From: Prescottella soli
GTDB taxonomy: Bacteria; Actinomycetota; Actinomycetes; Mycobacteriales; Mycobacteriaceae
Assembly: GCF_040024445.1 (NCBI RefSeq)
Contig: NZ_CP157276.1
Location: 5,394,001 to 5,458,000, forward strand
DNA: 64,000 nt
Direction: 5' to 3'
Of the stretch, positions 25,343-34,564 are shown piece by piece. The stretch's first letter is position 1, and the number at the start of each line of letters is the position of its first letter. Made by a program: the position numbers and the translations under genes. Below the pieces are notes generated by a model, which made no database searches, was not told where the DNA came from, and saw only the letters and a program-made list of their open reading frames with translations.

Positions 25343-25724
25343 AGAGGGCAGATACCGACCGGGGCTGACCTGTGGTGGGCCGACGCCGCCCACGAGGCCG
25401 TGCTGGCGGTGTGGGCGTACCAACCGTTCCCCGAACAGACCGCCGGCTGGAAGCCCGAGCAGGTCGCCGAGCATGCGCGGCTGCTCGCGCGCGCTCAGCG
25501 TCGGGTGATGGTCGGCGGCCGCCCCCGAGAAGCGGTTTCTTCATGACCGGAACGCGCTGATGCTCGCCGATTCCGACGTTGTCATCTCTGTTCGTGACCC
25601 CCGGATCACCACCGGCGGCACCGTCGCAGCCCTCCGCGAACCCGCCGCTCGCCGGCCCGTCATCACCATCGACGTCGTCGCCCGCGTAACCACGATCGCG
25701 TCAGGGGACCCGCTGTTCAGCTGA
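25343..25724 (+). pseudogene. SLOG/DUF1273 (YpsA)-like gene, truncated and frameshifted
   Basis: After an in-frame TGA at 25340, the frame reads GADLWWADAAHEAV, then YQPFPEQTAGWKPEQV and ARRVMVGG-like residues up to a stop at 25544. The continuation, FLHDRNALMLADSDVVIS then GGTVAALREPAARRPVITID, is in another frame up to 25724. The break lies in the C-rich run near 25522-25530. Together they resemble the middle and end of a Rossmann-like nucleotide-binding SLOG protein of the YpsA/DUF1273 group. The N-terminal TGHR-type part is missing, so this is a decayed gene. Confidence 0.55.
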
Positions 25725-25953
25725 GCTATTCGTTAGGGACCTTGTGTGAAGTCGGGCATCGCGATTCCGGTGACCTCATGCGCGTGTTCCCGGACCGCGT
25801 TGTCTGTACGGTCGACGAGCTTGCAGATGTTCCCTCCATAGTTTGTTGTGCGCGTACCGATCTGCCAGGCGGGAAGAACCCCGGTTGCATCATCGACGGG
25901 AAGGCGCTGGCGAACCCGCCCCGCCCTACCAACACCACTTCCGAGGAATACCG

Positions 25954-26410
25954 ATGTCGCTTCCCACCCTCCGCCCGAGGTTCGTGCCGATGCACTGGCC
26001 AAGGCCGCCGCGGCGCGCCGCGCCCGCGCGCTGGTCAAGGGGGATCTGAAGAAGGGCCGCACCGACCTTCCAGCGATCATCGCGCGCGCCGAGACCGACG
26101 ACGTGGGCGCGAGGATCAAGGTGATCGACATCCTCGCCTCGCTGCCAGGGTTCGCGAAGATCCGCGCGAAGAACGTGATGGAGGAACTCGACATCGCGGA
26201 AAGCCGCCGCCTCCGTGGTTGGGCGCGAACCAGCGCGCCGCACTGCTCGAACGATTCCAGCAGAAGACGAACCGGCCATCGCCCGGCAGGCACTTGTACG
26301 TCGGGTTGACGGTTGTCGACACCGGCGAGATGGGCCGGCCCGGGTGGGCGCGCGATCTCGTCGAGGACTCGCTGTTCGCCGACTTCGGTGTGGTCCTCGA
26401 CCAGCCCTGA
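25954..26410 (+). pseudogene. mIHF-like gene, two single-base frameshifts
   Basis: An ATG with a GAGGAA site begins MSLPTL, then the frame must shift to continue PPEVRADALAKAAAARRARA through KVIDILASLPGFAKIRAKNV and ESRRLRG. A second shift is needed to read LGANQRAALLERF. Each break fits loss of one base, near 25970 and 26217. The composite matches mycobacterial integration host factor (mIHF) end to end. After the second shift the frame runs on for about 50 residues beyond the normal end. It lies 142 bp before an intact mIHF gene. Sequencing error is an alternative to true decay. Confidence 0.75.
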
Positions 26411-26552
26411 CCGGGACCGCGCGGGCCGAAGCGCGGGGACGCCTCACCCGCCAGTGCCCGGGAATCGTGGCGACACCCCCTGTCCTGTCGGAGGTGCGTA
26501 CTACGGTCGCACCCGACGTTGACCAGCCGAGACACCACGAAGGGACCGATAC

Positions 26553-26864
26553 ATGGCACTGCCCACCCTCACCCCCGAACAGCGCGCCCAGGCGCTCGAG
26601 AAGGCCGCCGCGTCGCGCCGCGCACGGGCCGCGCTCCGAGAGGAACTCAAGACCGGAAGGGCGACGTTCGCCGAGGTCCTCGGCCGCGCTGGCACCGACG
26701 AGACCGTTGGCCGCGCCAAGGTCCTCTACATCCTCGAGTCGCTGCCGAAGATCGGGAAGGCCACCGCCCTCGAGATCATCACCGACCTCGGCATCTCCGA
26801 GACCCGCCGCATGGGTGGCCTCGGGTCGAACCAGCGCGCCGAACTCCTCGATCGACTCGGCTGA
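26553..26864 (+). CDS. mihF: Integration host factor, mIHF family
   Basis: A 103-residue basic nucleoid protein of the actinobacterial mIHF family (Rv1388-like), which binds and bends DNA and supports mycobacteriophage L5 integration. It begins MALPTLTPEQRAQALEKAAA, has the alanine/arginine-rich helix ASRRARAALREELKTGR, the helix-hairpin-helix-like LESLPKIGKATALEIITDLGI and the closing LGSNQRAELLDRLG. A GAAGGGA site precedes the ATG. A broken copy lies just upstream and a strong terminator just downstream. The canonical mihF normally neighbours gmk; that is not so here, so this may be an additional copy. Confidence 0.9.
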   Translation: MALPTLTPEQRAQALEKAAASRRARAALREELKTGRATFAEVLGRAGTDETVGRAKVLYILESLPKIGKATALEIITDLGISETRRMGGLGSNQRAELLDRLG

Positions 26865-26878
26865 TCCGACAGCGGAAC

Positions 26879-26912
26879 GGGCCTGCGAGCGTTTGCCTCG
26901 CAGGCCCTTTCG
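26879..26912 (+). terminator. Intrinsic terminator after mihF
   Basis: GGGCCTGCGAG (26879-26889) pairs perfectly with CTCGCAGGCCC (26897-26907) across a 7-base loop and is followed by TTTCGT. It starts 14 bp after the mIHF stop codon. Confidence 0.9.
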
Positions 26913-27096
26913 TGTATCGGTACGCACCAGCGCTGCGAGTACCGCACTGAGATGCGCGCCGACCGTACGTGGCGGGCGCGACCCGCGCGACGACAGCCTC
27001 GCTGCGACCGACAGCTAGGGGAGGAGCTGCTTCGAAGGCGGATCGAGCTCGTGTCGACTCATTGCCTCGACGAGAGCATGGCGGAATGACACTCTC

Positions 27097-27684
27097 TCAG
27101 CAGTAGTACGGCGGCTCCGTATCGGGATCGTCGACCACGACGTCGACCTGAGTATTGGTCACGAGCTGATCTATCGCGTCGGCGCCCGCCCCGATCGATG
27201 CGAAGTGCGGATCGACGTCGCTCGTCACGCACCACACGTGATCGGCCGGCCACACGAAGGCCGGGGTCGGGGCCCCGATGTCGTGCAGTAGTGACTTGAT
27301 CCGGGAGTCCCAGTCGGCGACGTCGGCGAGCGATCCGTGGAAGAGGAAGTAGTCGCGGTTCGGGATCGAGACCTTCGGCATCGGATCGGCCGTGTCGAAG
27401 CTGGGCCACCCGTCCCAGATGCAGAAGTAGCAATCATCGGGCGCGGTGGTGTGGCGGGCCAGTTCGGCCAGCACGACAGCGAGTTGCTCGTTGTCGGACA
27501 GCGCGTCCGGGCCGACGTGGACCTCGCCTTCGCGTTGTCCCGGATAGCTGGGGTCGGGGATGAATCTCAGCCGCGCGTATTTCTCGAAGCCAAGTGGACC
27601 GCGAGCGGCCAGCCGTTGCCAGTCCTCTTCCGACCGCTCCAGCCAGCGCGCAGCTGACAGGTCGGCACACCGGGTGATGCTCAT
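27097..27684 (-). CDS. Conserved hypothetical protein
   Basis: A 195-residue soluble protein, acidic overall. It begins MSITRCADLSAARWLERSEEDW and contains aromatic-rich CYFCIWDGWPSFDT, RDYFLFHGSL and AFVWPADHVWCVTSDVDPHFASIG, a pattern I have seen in unnamed actinobacterial proteins thought to handle SMI1-like or immunity-type folds, though no family can be assigned. No signal peptide or membrane span. It is convergent with the mIHF gene, behind that gene's terminator, and 46 bp downstream of a GNAT gene, so the two may share a transcript. Confidence 0.75.
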   Translation of the reverse strand: MSITRCADLSAARWLERSEEDWQRLAARGPLGFEKYARLRFIPDPSYPGQREGEVHVGPDALSDNEQLAVVLAELARHTTAPDDCYFCIWDGWPSFDTADPMPKVSIPNRDYFLFHGSLADVADWDSRIKSLLHDIGAPTPAFVWPADHVWCVTSDVDPHFASIGAGADAIDQLVTNTQVDVVVDDPDTEPPYYC

Positions 27685-27730
27685 CCGAGCAGTATGGCCT
27701 GCCTCGCGACAACCGGGATGCGGCCGGTTC

Positions 27731-28522
27731 TCAGGGAATTCGGAACCCGCGAAACGTCACCTCGCGACGCGGCCGGAAGCCGAGTCGCGTGTAGACGCTG
27801 ATCGCCTGCGTATTGGTGCCTGCGACGTGGAGGAAGGCTCTGTCTCCTCGGGCGGTGATCCGGTCGGTGAGTGCCTGGACCAGGCGGGCGGCGTGGCCGT
27901 GGCCGCGTGCCTCCGGCGCGGTGCAGACGGCGCTGATCTCGGTCCATCCCGGCGGGCGCAGCCGTTCACCCGCCATCGCGACCAGCGCGCCGTTCTGCCG
28001 GATCCCGAGGTAGGTGCCGAATTCCGGGGTGCGGGGCCAGAAGGGGCCCGGGCGAGTCTCGGCCACCAGTTCGAGCATCTCGGGCAGGTCCGACGGGCCG
28101 AGTGCGACGAGTGCGGATCCGGCAGGAAGGTCGTCCTCCGTCGCGCCTGGGCGTGTGTCCGTGGCCGGCGGCGCGATCATCTGCAATCCGTCGAGGCTGA
28201 AGACCGGATCCCAGTGCGCGGGTGGGAGTTCCGGGCAGCTGAAGAGATCGGCGAAGCCGCCGGTCCCGAGCAGTCGGGCGAGGTCGTCCCAGTCCGCGGG
28301 CCCCGGGTCGGCGGGAACCGAGCAGAACGTCGACACCTCCTCCGCATAGGTGGCCGCCCGACCGACTGCGCGGGACAGGTGGGCGTGCGCTCCGGCCAGT
28401 GAGAAGTGGACCGGGTGATCGAGTCCGCAGTCGTCGATCGCCGCCCAGTCGTCCGCGAGCACCGAACCCTCGGAGTCGGGGTGTCCGGCCGGGGGGATGT
28501 CTGAACGAGGATCTGACGCCAT
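27731..28522 (-). CDS. GNAT-family N-acetyltransferase
   Basis: A 263-residue protein whose C-terminal half is a GNAT domain. The acetyl-CoA binding segment is AVCTAPEARGHGHAARLVQAL, followed by FLHVAGTNTQAISVYTRLGFRPRREV, the standard N-x-x-A-x-x-x-Y-x-x-x-GF ending. The N-terminal half (ADDWAAIDDCGLDHPVHFSLAG) probably forms a second, degenerate GNAT-like lobe, as in FR47-type two-domain enzymes. The acceptor is unknown. It is transcribed away from the CYP125 gene across a 219-bp gap with a TTGTGC/GCACAA palindrome. Confidence 0.85.
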   Translation of the reverse strand: MASDPRSDIPPAGHPDSEGSVLADDWAAIDDCGLDHPVHFSLAGAHAHLSRAVGRAATYAEEVSTFCSVPADPGPADWDDLARLLGTGGFADLFSCPELPPAHWDPVFSLDGLQMIAPPATDTRPGATEDDLPAGSALVALGPSDLPEMLELVAETRPGPFWPRTPEFGTYLGIRQNGALVAMAGERLRPPGWTEISAVCTAPEARGHGHAARLVQALTDRITARGDRAFLHVAGTNTQAISVYTRLGFRPRREVTFRGFRIP

Positions 28523-28610
28523 GCGTCACAGCCTCGCACTCGGGGGAGCGGTCGGGGAAATCCGTCGGGTTCGATCCGGCGGAACACGAGGTGAGCGGCG
28601 AGCGTCAGGT

Positions 28611-28627
28611 TTGTGCGCATCGCACAA
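28611..28627. promoter_or_regulatory. Palindrome TTGTGC-N5-GCACAA between divergent GNAT and CYP125 genes
   Basis: TTGTGC-GCATC-GCACAA is a perfect 6-5-6 inverted repeat, 89 bp from the GNAT start and 115 bp from the CYP125 start. It is a candidate operator for one or both genes. It does not match the KstR consensus. Confidence 0.5.
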
Positions 28628-28741
28628 CTCCCGCCCGCCGAGCTGTGCGGAATGCCCAAGCGGGATCCCTCGGGTGCGTGTGATCATGGTCATGCGGATC
28701 GCTGAGCGGTCTGCATCGGTCCCCGAGAGAAGGTGTGCGGC

Positions 28742-29989
28742 ATGGCAATTCCCGGTGTCCCCGACGGTTTCGACTTCACCGACCCCGACGTCTACGAGCA
28801 GCGGTTGCCGATCGGCGAGTTCGCGGCTCTGCGCAAGTCGGCCCCGGTCCACTGGGTGGAGCAGCCTCCCACCAAGGGCGGTTTCGCGGACGAGGGCTAC
28901 TGGGCGGTGACCCGGTACGAGGACGTCAAGGAGGTCTCCCGCAACAGCGAGGTGTTCTCGACGTGGGAGAACACCGCGATCGCGCGCTTCGCCGACGACA
29001 TCCCGCGCGAGACCGTGGAAGTGATGCGGCACCTGCTCATCAACAAGGACGCGCCCGAGCACACCAAGCTTCGCAAGATCATCGCCCGCGGCTTTACTCC
29101 GCGCGCGGTGCAGAGCCTGCGGCCGGCGCTGAAGGAACGCGCGGAGACGATCGTCAAGGAGGCGGTCGCCGCCGGCGCCGGTGACTTCGTCGAGCAGGTT
29201 GCGTGCGAGTTGCCGTTGCAGGCGATTGCGGAGTTGATCGGTGTGCCGCAGGAGGACCGTCACCGGATCTTCGACTGGTCGAACCAGATGATGGGTTACG
29301 ACGATCCCGAGTTCGCGCAGGAGTCCGCGACGGCGTCCGCCGAGATCCTCGCGTACTCGTACGCGATGGCGGAGGATCGGCGCAAGTGTCCCGCGAAGGA
29401 CATCGTCACCACACTCGTCGAGGCCGACATCGACGGCGACGCGCTCGCGTCCGAGGAGTTCGGGTTCTTCGTGCTGCTGCTCGCGGTGGCGGGCAACGAG
29501 ACCACGCGCAACGCGATCACCCACGGGATCATGGCGTTCATGGACAACCCGGACCAGTGGGAGCTGTACAAGCGCGAGCGTCCGGCCACCGCGGTCGACG
29601 AGATCATCCGCTGGGCGACACCGGTCGTCGGATTCCAGCGAACGGCGTTGGCGGACACCGAACTCGGCGGACAGAGGATCCGCAAGGGGGACCGGGTCGT
29701 GATGTTCTACTCGTCCGCGAACTTCGACGAGGACGTCTTCGACAATCCGACGGCGTTCGACATCACCCGCGCCGACAACGATCACCTCAGCTTCGGCGGG
29801 ACCGGGGCGCACTACTGCATCGGCGCGAACCTCGCCCGCATGGAGATCGAGCTGATGTTCAATGCCATCGCCGACCACATGCCCGACATCACCAAGCTGG
29901 GGGACCCGCGCCGGCTGCGGTCGGGGTGGATCAACGGCATCAAGGAACTTCAGGTGGACTACACGGGCAAGTGCCCCGTGGCGCACTGA
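28742..29989 (+). CDS. cyp125: Cytochrome P450, CYP125 family
   Basis: A 415-residue P450 that follows mycobacterial CYP125A1 closely along its length: GFDFTDPDVYEQRLPIGEF at the N-terminus, GFTPRAVQSLRP, ELPLQAIAELIGVPQEDR, I-helix AVAGNETTRNA, ExxR in AVDEIIRWATP, haem loop FGGTGAHYCIGANLA with Cys359, and the C-terminus VDYTGKCPVAH. CYP125 oxidises C26/C27 of cholest-4-en-3-one to start side-chain breakdown. ATG 28742 is used, with AAGG nine bases upstream; a GTG nine bases earlier is less likely. It is a single-gene unit, 19 kb from the paralogue at 8139. Confidence 0.92.
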   Translation: MAIPGVPDGFDFTDPDVYEQRLPIGEFAALRKSAPVHWVEQPPTKGGFADEGYWAVTRYEDVKEVSRNSEVFSTWENTAIARFADDIPRETVEVMRHLLINKDAPEHTKLRKIIARGFTPRAVQSLRPALKERAETIVKEAVAAGAGDFVEQVACELPLQAIAELIGVPQEDRHRIFDWSNQMMGYDDPEFAQESATASAEILAYSYAMAEDRRKCPAKDIVTTLVEADIDGDALASEEFGFFVLLLAVAGNETTRNAITHGIMAFMDNPDQWELYKRERPATAVDEIIRWATPVVGFQRTALADTELGGQRIRKGDRVVMFYSSANFDEDVFDNPTAFDITRADNDHLSFGGTGAHYCIGANLARMEIELMFNAIADHMPDITKLGDPRRLRSGWINGIKELQVDYTGKCPVAH

Positions 29990-30257
29990 GAACGTCTGCG
30001 TCGCAACCGGACCCGGGCTCGATCCGCTGAAGGATCGGCCCTGGTTCGGCGCTGACGTGGTCGGGTTCGCGATTCTGCGCGACACGGAAGTCTTGGAATA
30101 TTCGAAAGTGCGTCGCCTCGGTAGCGCGGTAGCCGATCGCGAGGTTTGCTGGCCTGGCGCGCACCAGGTCGGGTGTGGGGGACGGGTGTCGTGTAGGTGA
30201 GTGAAGTTCCGTTGCGCGGGCGTCGGCGGCTCGGATGCCCATTCGTATGCTGGCGGC

Positions 30258-30920
30258 GTGAGCGATATGGCGTACTTTCTTGCGCCGGCTGAGCCGGGGT
30301 TCGTACTCGATGCGGACGATGCGGACGATGTGGTGGATTCGTTGATCCAGGACGGGGTTCTCTTGTCGGTCGACTGGTCCGGTGAGGAATGGCCCGGACA
30401 GATATCGCAGTTCGTGGCGGGTCGGGTGGAAGCCTTCGGGAAGGACCGCGCGGTTGTCGCTGCCGCCGAGTCCGCAGCCAGGGAAGCGGCCGGGGCTGAC
30501 CTCGAGCGCGGTGAACACGTGCCGGCGATCCTGCGCGCAGTGGATGATGCCCTGGCCCGTGCGGGGTTGGCGCTCGGCGAACTGCGGTGCGGCGACGACA
30601 CCTATCGTGTCGGCGTCATGCGTCGCACGGCGGAGTCGAGTCTGGCGTGGGGCCTGGATCGGCCTTCGCCGGATTTGCTCTTCCGGCAAGTGTCCAGGCA
30701 ACGACACACAGACCAGCTCAAGATCGCTGCCGTCTGCTTCGCCGGGGCACTCATCAACGCCGCCCTGGTACCTGTCGCGCTACTGATCTTCGCGATTGTG
30801 CCGCCCCTCGGCGTCATCCTGCTCGCCATCACCACCGCACTCGCACCGGTCCTGCTCTGCACCTCCATCGGGTTCCTCGTCTGCTGGGCCCTGCTCACCC
30901 GAAACACCAAGGCGTTGTAG
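30258..30920 (+). CDS. Hypothetical membrane protein
   Basis: A 220-residue protein. The first 150 residues are soluble and acidic (DADDADDVVDSLIQDG, then a helical ERGEHVPAILRAVDDALARAG). The last third carries two hydrophobic helices (AAVCFAGALINAALVPVALLIFAI and GVILLAITTALAPVLLCTSIGFLV, in part) ending NTKAL. It is probably anchored by its C-terminus with a cytoplasmic N-terminal domain. The GTG at 30258 or ATG at 30267 are likely starts. No family recognised; convergent with the gene at 31051. Confidence 0.65.
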   Translation: MSDMAYFLAPAEPGFVLDADDADDVVDSLIQDGVLLSVDWSGEEWPGQISQFVAGRVEAFGKDRAVVAAAESAAREAAGADLERGEHVPAILRAVDDALARAGLALGELRCGDDTYRVGVMRRTAESSLAWGLDRPSPDLLFRQVSRQRHTDQLKIAAVCFAGALINAALVPVALLIFAIVPPLGVILLAITTALAPVLLCTSIGFLVCWALLTRNTKAL

Positions 30921-30929
30921 GCGTATCCC

Positions 30930-30959
30930 TCCCGCGCTCACCGCTGCCGCGACGCGGGA
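30930..30959. terminator. Possible bidirectional terminator stem
   Basis: TCCCGCG at 30930-30936 pairs with CGCGGGA at 30953-30959 over a 16-base loop, placed between convergent genes. No T-run, so support is modest. Confidence 0.4.
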
Positions 30960-31050
30960 TCGGCGCGGTGATCGGTGAACCGGATGATCAGGTCGCGCAT
31001 CGGCGCCGCCGGGGCGCAGGTGGCGGCCGTTGGATGACCGGCTCGGTCGG

Positions 31051-31536
31051 TCACAGGGCAATCGGACGATATCGGAGGGCCTCATCGACGATCTGCTCGG
31101 CTGAGGCATCCCGCAGCTCGGCCGGAGGGTGGAAGATCAAGTCGCTGACCCGGGGATGCGCCATGTTGGCATCGAGAAGCCGGAGGTAGTAGTCGCTGTC
31201 CGGGTCGCCGGCCAGTATTCTGCCGACGATCTCGACGAGTTCGTCCGTGGTCATGTCTGCGATCCGGGGTCGAACCGGCCGGGCAACCTCCAACGCGAAC
31301 TCGGCCAGGTCCCTACTTTCGTCGTACTCGACGAAGTCGAGAGCCGCGTAGTCGTGGCCTGTCCGCGCGTTGAAAGCCTCGATCTCCTGGCCCGCGCTCT
31401 CGGATCCGCAGAGCACCAGGTCGGCGATCCTCGAGATCTCACGACAAAGCTCGTCCAGTCGCTGCTGGCTCACCGACGGCGGCAGTAGTTCGGCTCTCAG
31501 GTCCACGGCACGGATTATGCCGCTGATCTCCGACAT
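31051..31536 (-). CDS. Hypothetical protein
   Basis: A 161-residue soluble, acidic and mostly helical protein (QQRLDELCREISRIADLVLCG; MTTDELVEIVGRILAGDPDS). Its C-terminus, LIFHPPAELRDASAEQIVDEAL, is a plausible real protein end. The ATG at 31536 gives a compact start; a GTG at 31503 is another option. I recognise no domain. The length is consistent with small bacterial immunity-type or regulatory proteins, but there is no toxin partner to support that. It faces the gene at 30258. Confidence 0.6.
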   Translation of the reverse strand: MSEISGIIRAVDLRAELLPPSVSQQRLDELCREISRIADLVLCGSESAGQEIEAFNARTGHDYAALDFVEYDESRDLAEFALEVARPVRPRIADMTTDELVEIVGRILAGDPDSDYYLRLLDANMAHPRVSDLIFHPPAELRDASAEQIVDEALRYRPIAL

Positions 31537-31782
31537 CCCGACAGAGTCAGAGTGCGCCGAATCGGCTGGCGTCCAGGAGGCTGAGACGGCCCGACAATCG
31601 AGCGCTGGGGCGTATAGGTGCGAAAACCGTGGTTGCGCAACATTGATCAGTTTCGCGCCGCCCGCAGTCGCCGGACTTGACGCGGCCACCACCAGGCGAC
31701 CAGCTCCGCCGACGGCTCGTCACTCACCGCGGGTGACGAATCTCTGCGAGGGTTCAACAAGTGGCACGTATGCTCAATCGCC

Positions 31783-32307
31783 GTGATAGCCAGTCTCGAT
31801 GCAGGTCTGCGGGATTCCGAAGGTGAAACCGCGCCCGCGCGCTTCGTGATCGCCCACGACGACTACCACGCGGAGCTGGTGGGAAGGGCCGCCGATGGTC
31901 GGCAGTTCTTCATCACAACCCCGTTCGGTTCTGCGACATACGGTCAGACCAGCACCGAGTTCGTGGCGCGATACCTGTTCGACGCAGAGGGTGCACTCGT
32001 CGACGCGACGATAGTCCCCCTCGGAGCCCGGCCCGAGACGGTGGCGCTCCCAGGAAACGGGTGGCGGTTCACCGCCCAGGCAGAGGCGCTTGAGCAGCTC
32101 CTGAGCGAAATCCAGCCCGTTGCCTTCGGGAACATCGAGATATCCCCGTTCTCGATTACCGCGCACGGGCAGGAATTCGGTCTGATTCTTCACGGGCCGG
32201 ACCCCGAACATCCAGACGATGACGACTGGCACTGGACAGTCACCGTGGAACCGGGCGACTACATGGCCTTCTACTCGCCCTGGGACAGCGGCGAATACGA
32301 CACGTGA
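31783..32307 (+). CDS. Hypothetical protein
   Basis: A 174-residue protein starting with GTG. It is beta-rich and acidic, with ARFVIAHDDYHAELVGRAADG, FFITTPFGS, EISPFSITAHGQEFGLI and a C-terminus of DDWHWTVTVEPGDYMAFYSPWDSGEYDT. No signal peptide or membrane span. It may be a small cytosolic protein of the kind often found near SUKH or other immunity proteins, but there is no motif to prove it. A strong bidirectional terminator follows. Confidence 0.65.
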   Translation: MIASLDAGLRDSEGETAPARFVIAHDDYHAELVGRAADGRQFFITTPFGSATYGQTSTEFVARYLFDAEGALVDATIVPLGARPETVALPGNGWRFTAQAEALEQLLSEIQPVAFGNIEISPFSITAHGQEFGLILHGPDPEHPDDDDWHWTVTVEPGDYMAFYSPWDSGEYDT

Positions 32308-32349
32308 AAAGGGTGTCGGTGGATACCGTCGACTGATTCAGCGGCAGTC

Positions 32350-32385
32350 TCTTCGGCTTCCACGGCCGCGGGCGGAAGCCGAAGA
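32350..32385. terminator. Bidirectional terminator between convergent genes
   Basis: TCTTCGGCTTCC (32350-32361) pairs perfectly with GGAAGCCGAAGA (32374-32385) over a 12-base loop, 43 bp after the gene at 31783 and 36 bp after the leftward acyltransferase gene. Confidence 0.75.
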
Positions 32386-32420
32386 ACCCTGACCGCCAAC
32401 CTCGGAGCGGCCGACCGGTC

Positions 32421-34493
32421 TCACCACCAACCGGTCGCCGGCCCGAGGAGGCGATCGAGTTCCGGCGTCAAGGTGCGCACGTAGGTTGCGGTCAGGTGGT
32501 TCGAGTCGCGGTAGATCAGCACGTTGCCCTCGATGACGCGGCACCGGTCGGTCCGGCACACGGCGTCGGACAGGTCGAGGAGCTGGACGGTGGGGAGGTC
32601 GGCGGTCGCGGCCTGCGCCGGGTCCACCACGGACAGCACGTCCGCCCGGTCGATCCCGCAGGACTCGGCGGTGCCGCCGCGGCGGGCCAGGCAGTCGGCG
32701 GCGCGGTACTGGACGCCGTTGCTCTCGAGCCACGGCGTGTCACGCAGTCCGATGACCGGCAGGTCGCGGTCGGCGAGTTCGTGCCACAGCGCGGTGTAGG
32801 TGTCGGGGGTGTAGTCCCCGGGGCCGTCGGGGACGGGCCGGGTGGAGGTGCTGAACACGAAGTCGGGCCGCGACTCGGTCAGCGCGTCGACGACGCCGAA
32901 TGTCCACTCCTCGCACTCGCCGACCTCGGCGTCGGGGCTCGGGGGGAGAACCGCCGGGCAGCCCACCTTCAAGAAGGTTTCCACCCGGAAACGGTGTTCC
33001 TGGCCGAGCAGGTCGAGCGCCGGCAGCCAGTGCTCGGCGTGCGATCCGCCGATCAGCGCGATGGCGCGTTCGGCGTCGGGATCCCCGTAGGTACAGGTCA
33101 GTGGGTCGATCTGGCCCGGCTGTGACATGCAGTCGTCGAGCGTGGCAGCAGGCAGGTCGGCGTGCGCCACGTAGCGGGACGGCTCCTCGCGGGCGTGCGG
33201 GACGTCGGCGCCCGCGAACAGCGCCGCCGCCCCGGGGTGGGTCAGCGGATCGAGATCGGCTTGTTGCGCCCACTGTTCGGTGCGGCGGTCGATGAACCCG
33301 GCCCACGTCACCGATCCCGCGGCCAGCAGGACCGCAAGCGTCGACGCGACCGCGACGAGTGCCGTCCGCGTGTGTCCGGTGCCGGAAGGCCGCCGGATCG
33401 GCGTCTCGATCAGCCGGGTGGTCAACTCGGCTAGGACCAGCGACAGTGCGATCACGACGAGGCCACCGGTCAGCCCGGCTTCCGTGCGGTCGCTGAGCAC
33501 GAGGTAGACGATCAGGATCGGCCAATGCCACAGGTACAGGGCATACGCGATCGTCCCGAGGCGCAGCAGCGGCCGGGACGCGAGCGCGCGGGTGAACGGG
33601 TTGCCGTCCGCGCTGCCGGTCTCGACGCTGCCGGCGACGATCAGCGCCAGTGCGGCGCCGACCGGAACGAGGGCCCACGGACCGGGGAACTCCGAGCGGC
33701 CGTCGAGGAGCATCCCGCAGCCGAACACGATCGCCAGTCCCGCGACCGACAGCGCGATCCGCGCCGGGCAGGGAACCCGCAGCCACGGTGCGACACAGGC
33801 GAGCACGCCACCCGCGAGCAACTCCCACATGCGCGCGTTGGTGTCGTAGTACAGCCACGTCTGCGGCAGGTCGCTCGTGGCCGCGTAGGTGAGCGACGCC
33901 ACGGCGAGGACCGCGAGCAGGGCCGTGAGCGGGCCGCGGACCGAGCGGCCGCGGGCACGCAGCAGCCATGCCGAGCCGAACACCACGACGAGCGCGGCCA
34001 GATAGAACTGGCCCTGCACCGAGATCGACCAAAGATGTTGCAGCGGACTGACGGACGGGTCGGCGGCCAGGTAGTCGCTGGCGGTGTCGGCGAGGTGCCA
34101 GTTCTGGAGGAACAGCAGCGACGCGGTGGTCTGTTTTGCGGTCTCGAACCACGACGTGGCGGGGTGGTACGCGACCGTGAACACCGCGACCGCGGCCAGG
34201 ACGACGACGAGCGCGGGAACGAGGCGGCGGGTGACGCGGCGCACGACCGGGACCGGGTCCAGCGGCGCCGGCGACTCCGCGCTGCGCAGCAGTGATCCGA
34301 TGAAGAAGTAGCCCGACAGCACGAGGAAGATATCGACGCCGCCGGAGACCCGGCCGAACCACACGTGGTAGACGACCACCAGTCCGATCGCGAGCCCGCG
34401 GAGCCCGTCGAGATCGTGACGGTGCGGTGCGCGGACGGGGGCTGCGGAGCCCTGCTGGTGACCAGTGGAACGGTCGGTGGCGCGGGCTGACAC
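32421..34493 (-). CDS. Membrane acyltransferase, OafA/YrhL type with C-terminal SGNH domain
   Basis: A 690-residue protein. The N-terminal half is an acyltransferase-3 domain with about ten membrane helices: the start [20 protein letters not shown] carries the catalytic-type His, [13 protein letters not shown] follows, then [16 protein letters not shown]. The C-terminal 250 residues form an extracytoplasmic SGNH hydrolase-like domain with [12 protein letters not shown] (GGSH in place of GDSH) and a late DSNHLTATY Asp/His pair. Such proteins O-acylate cell-surface glycans or lipids. A GTG start at 34493 with GGAGAGG upstream is chosen. It is divergent from bioA. Confidence 0.85.
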   Translation of the reverse strand: MSARATDRSTGHQQGSAAPVRAPHRHDLDGLRGLAIGLVVVYHVWFGRVSGGVDIFLVLSGYFFIGSLLRSAESPAPLDPVPVVRRVTRRLVPALVVVLAAVAVFTVAYHPATSWFETAKQTTASLLFLQNWHLADTASDYLAADPSVSPLQHLWSISVQGQFYLAALVVVFGSAWLLRARGRSVRGPLTALLAVLAVASLTYAATSDLPQTWLYYDTNARMWELLAGGVLACVAPWLRVPCPARIALSVAGLAIVFGCGMLLDGRSEFPGPWALVPVGAALALIVAGSVETGSADGNPFTRALASRPLLRLGTIAYALYLWHWPILIVYLVLSDRTEAGLTGGLVVIALSLVLAELTTRLIETPIRRPSGTGHTRTALVAVASTLAVLLAAGSVTWAGFIDRRTEQWAQQADLDPLTHPGAAALFAGADVPHAREEPSRYVAHADLPAATLDDCMSQPGQIDPLTCTYGDPDAERAIALIGGSHAEHWLPALDLLGQEHRFRVETFLKVGCPAVLPPSPDAEVGECEEWTFGVVDALTESRPDFVFSTSTRPVPDGPGDYTPDTYTALWHELADRDLPVIGLRDTPWLESNGVQYRAADCLARRGGTAESCGIDRADVLSVVDPAQAATADLPTVQLLDLSDAVCRTDRCRVIEGNVLIYRDSNHLTATYVRTLTPELDRLLGPATGWW

Positions 34494-34564
34494 GCAATCC
34501 TCTCCGGTTTCGTCTTTCGGCCGGGGCGGTGATCGCCCCGGATGGGGTCGGCGGCAACTCCTCA

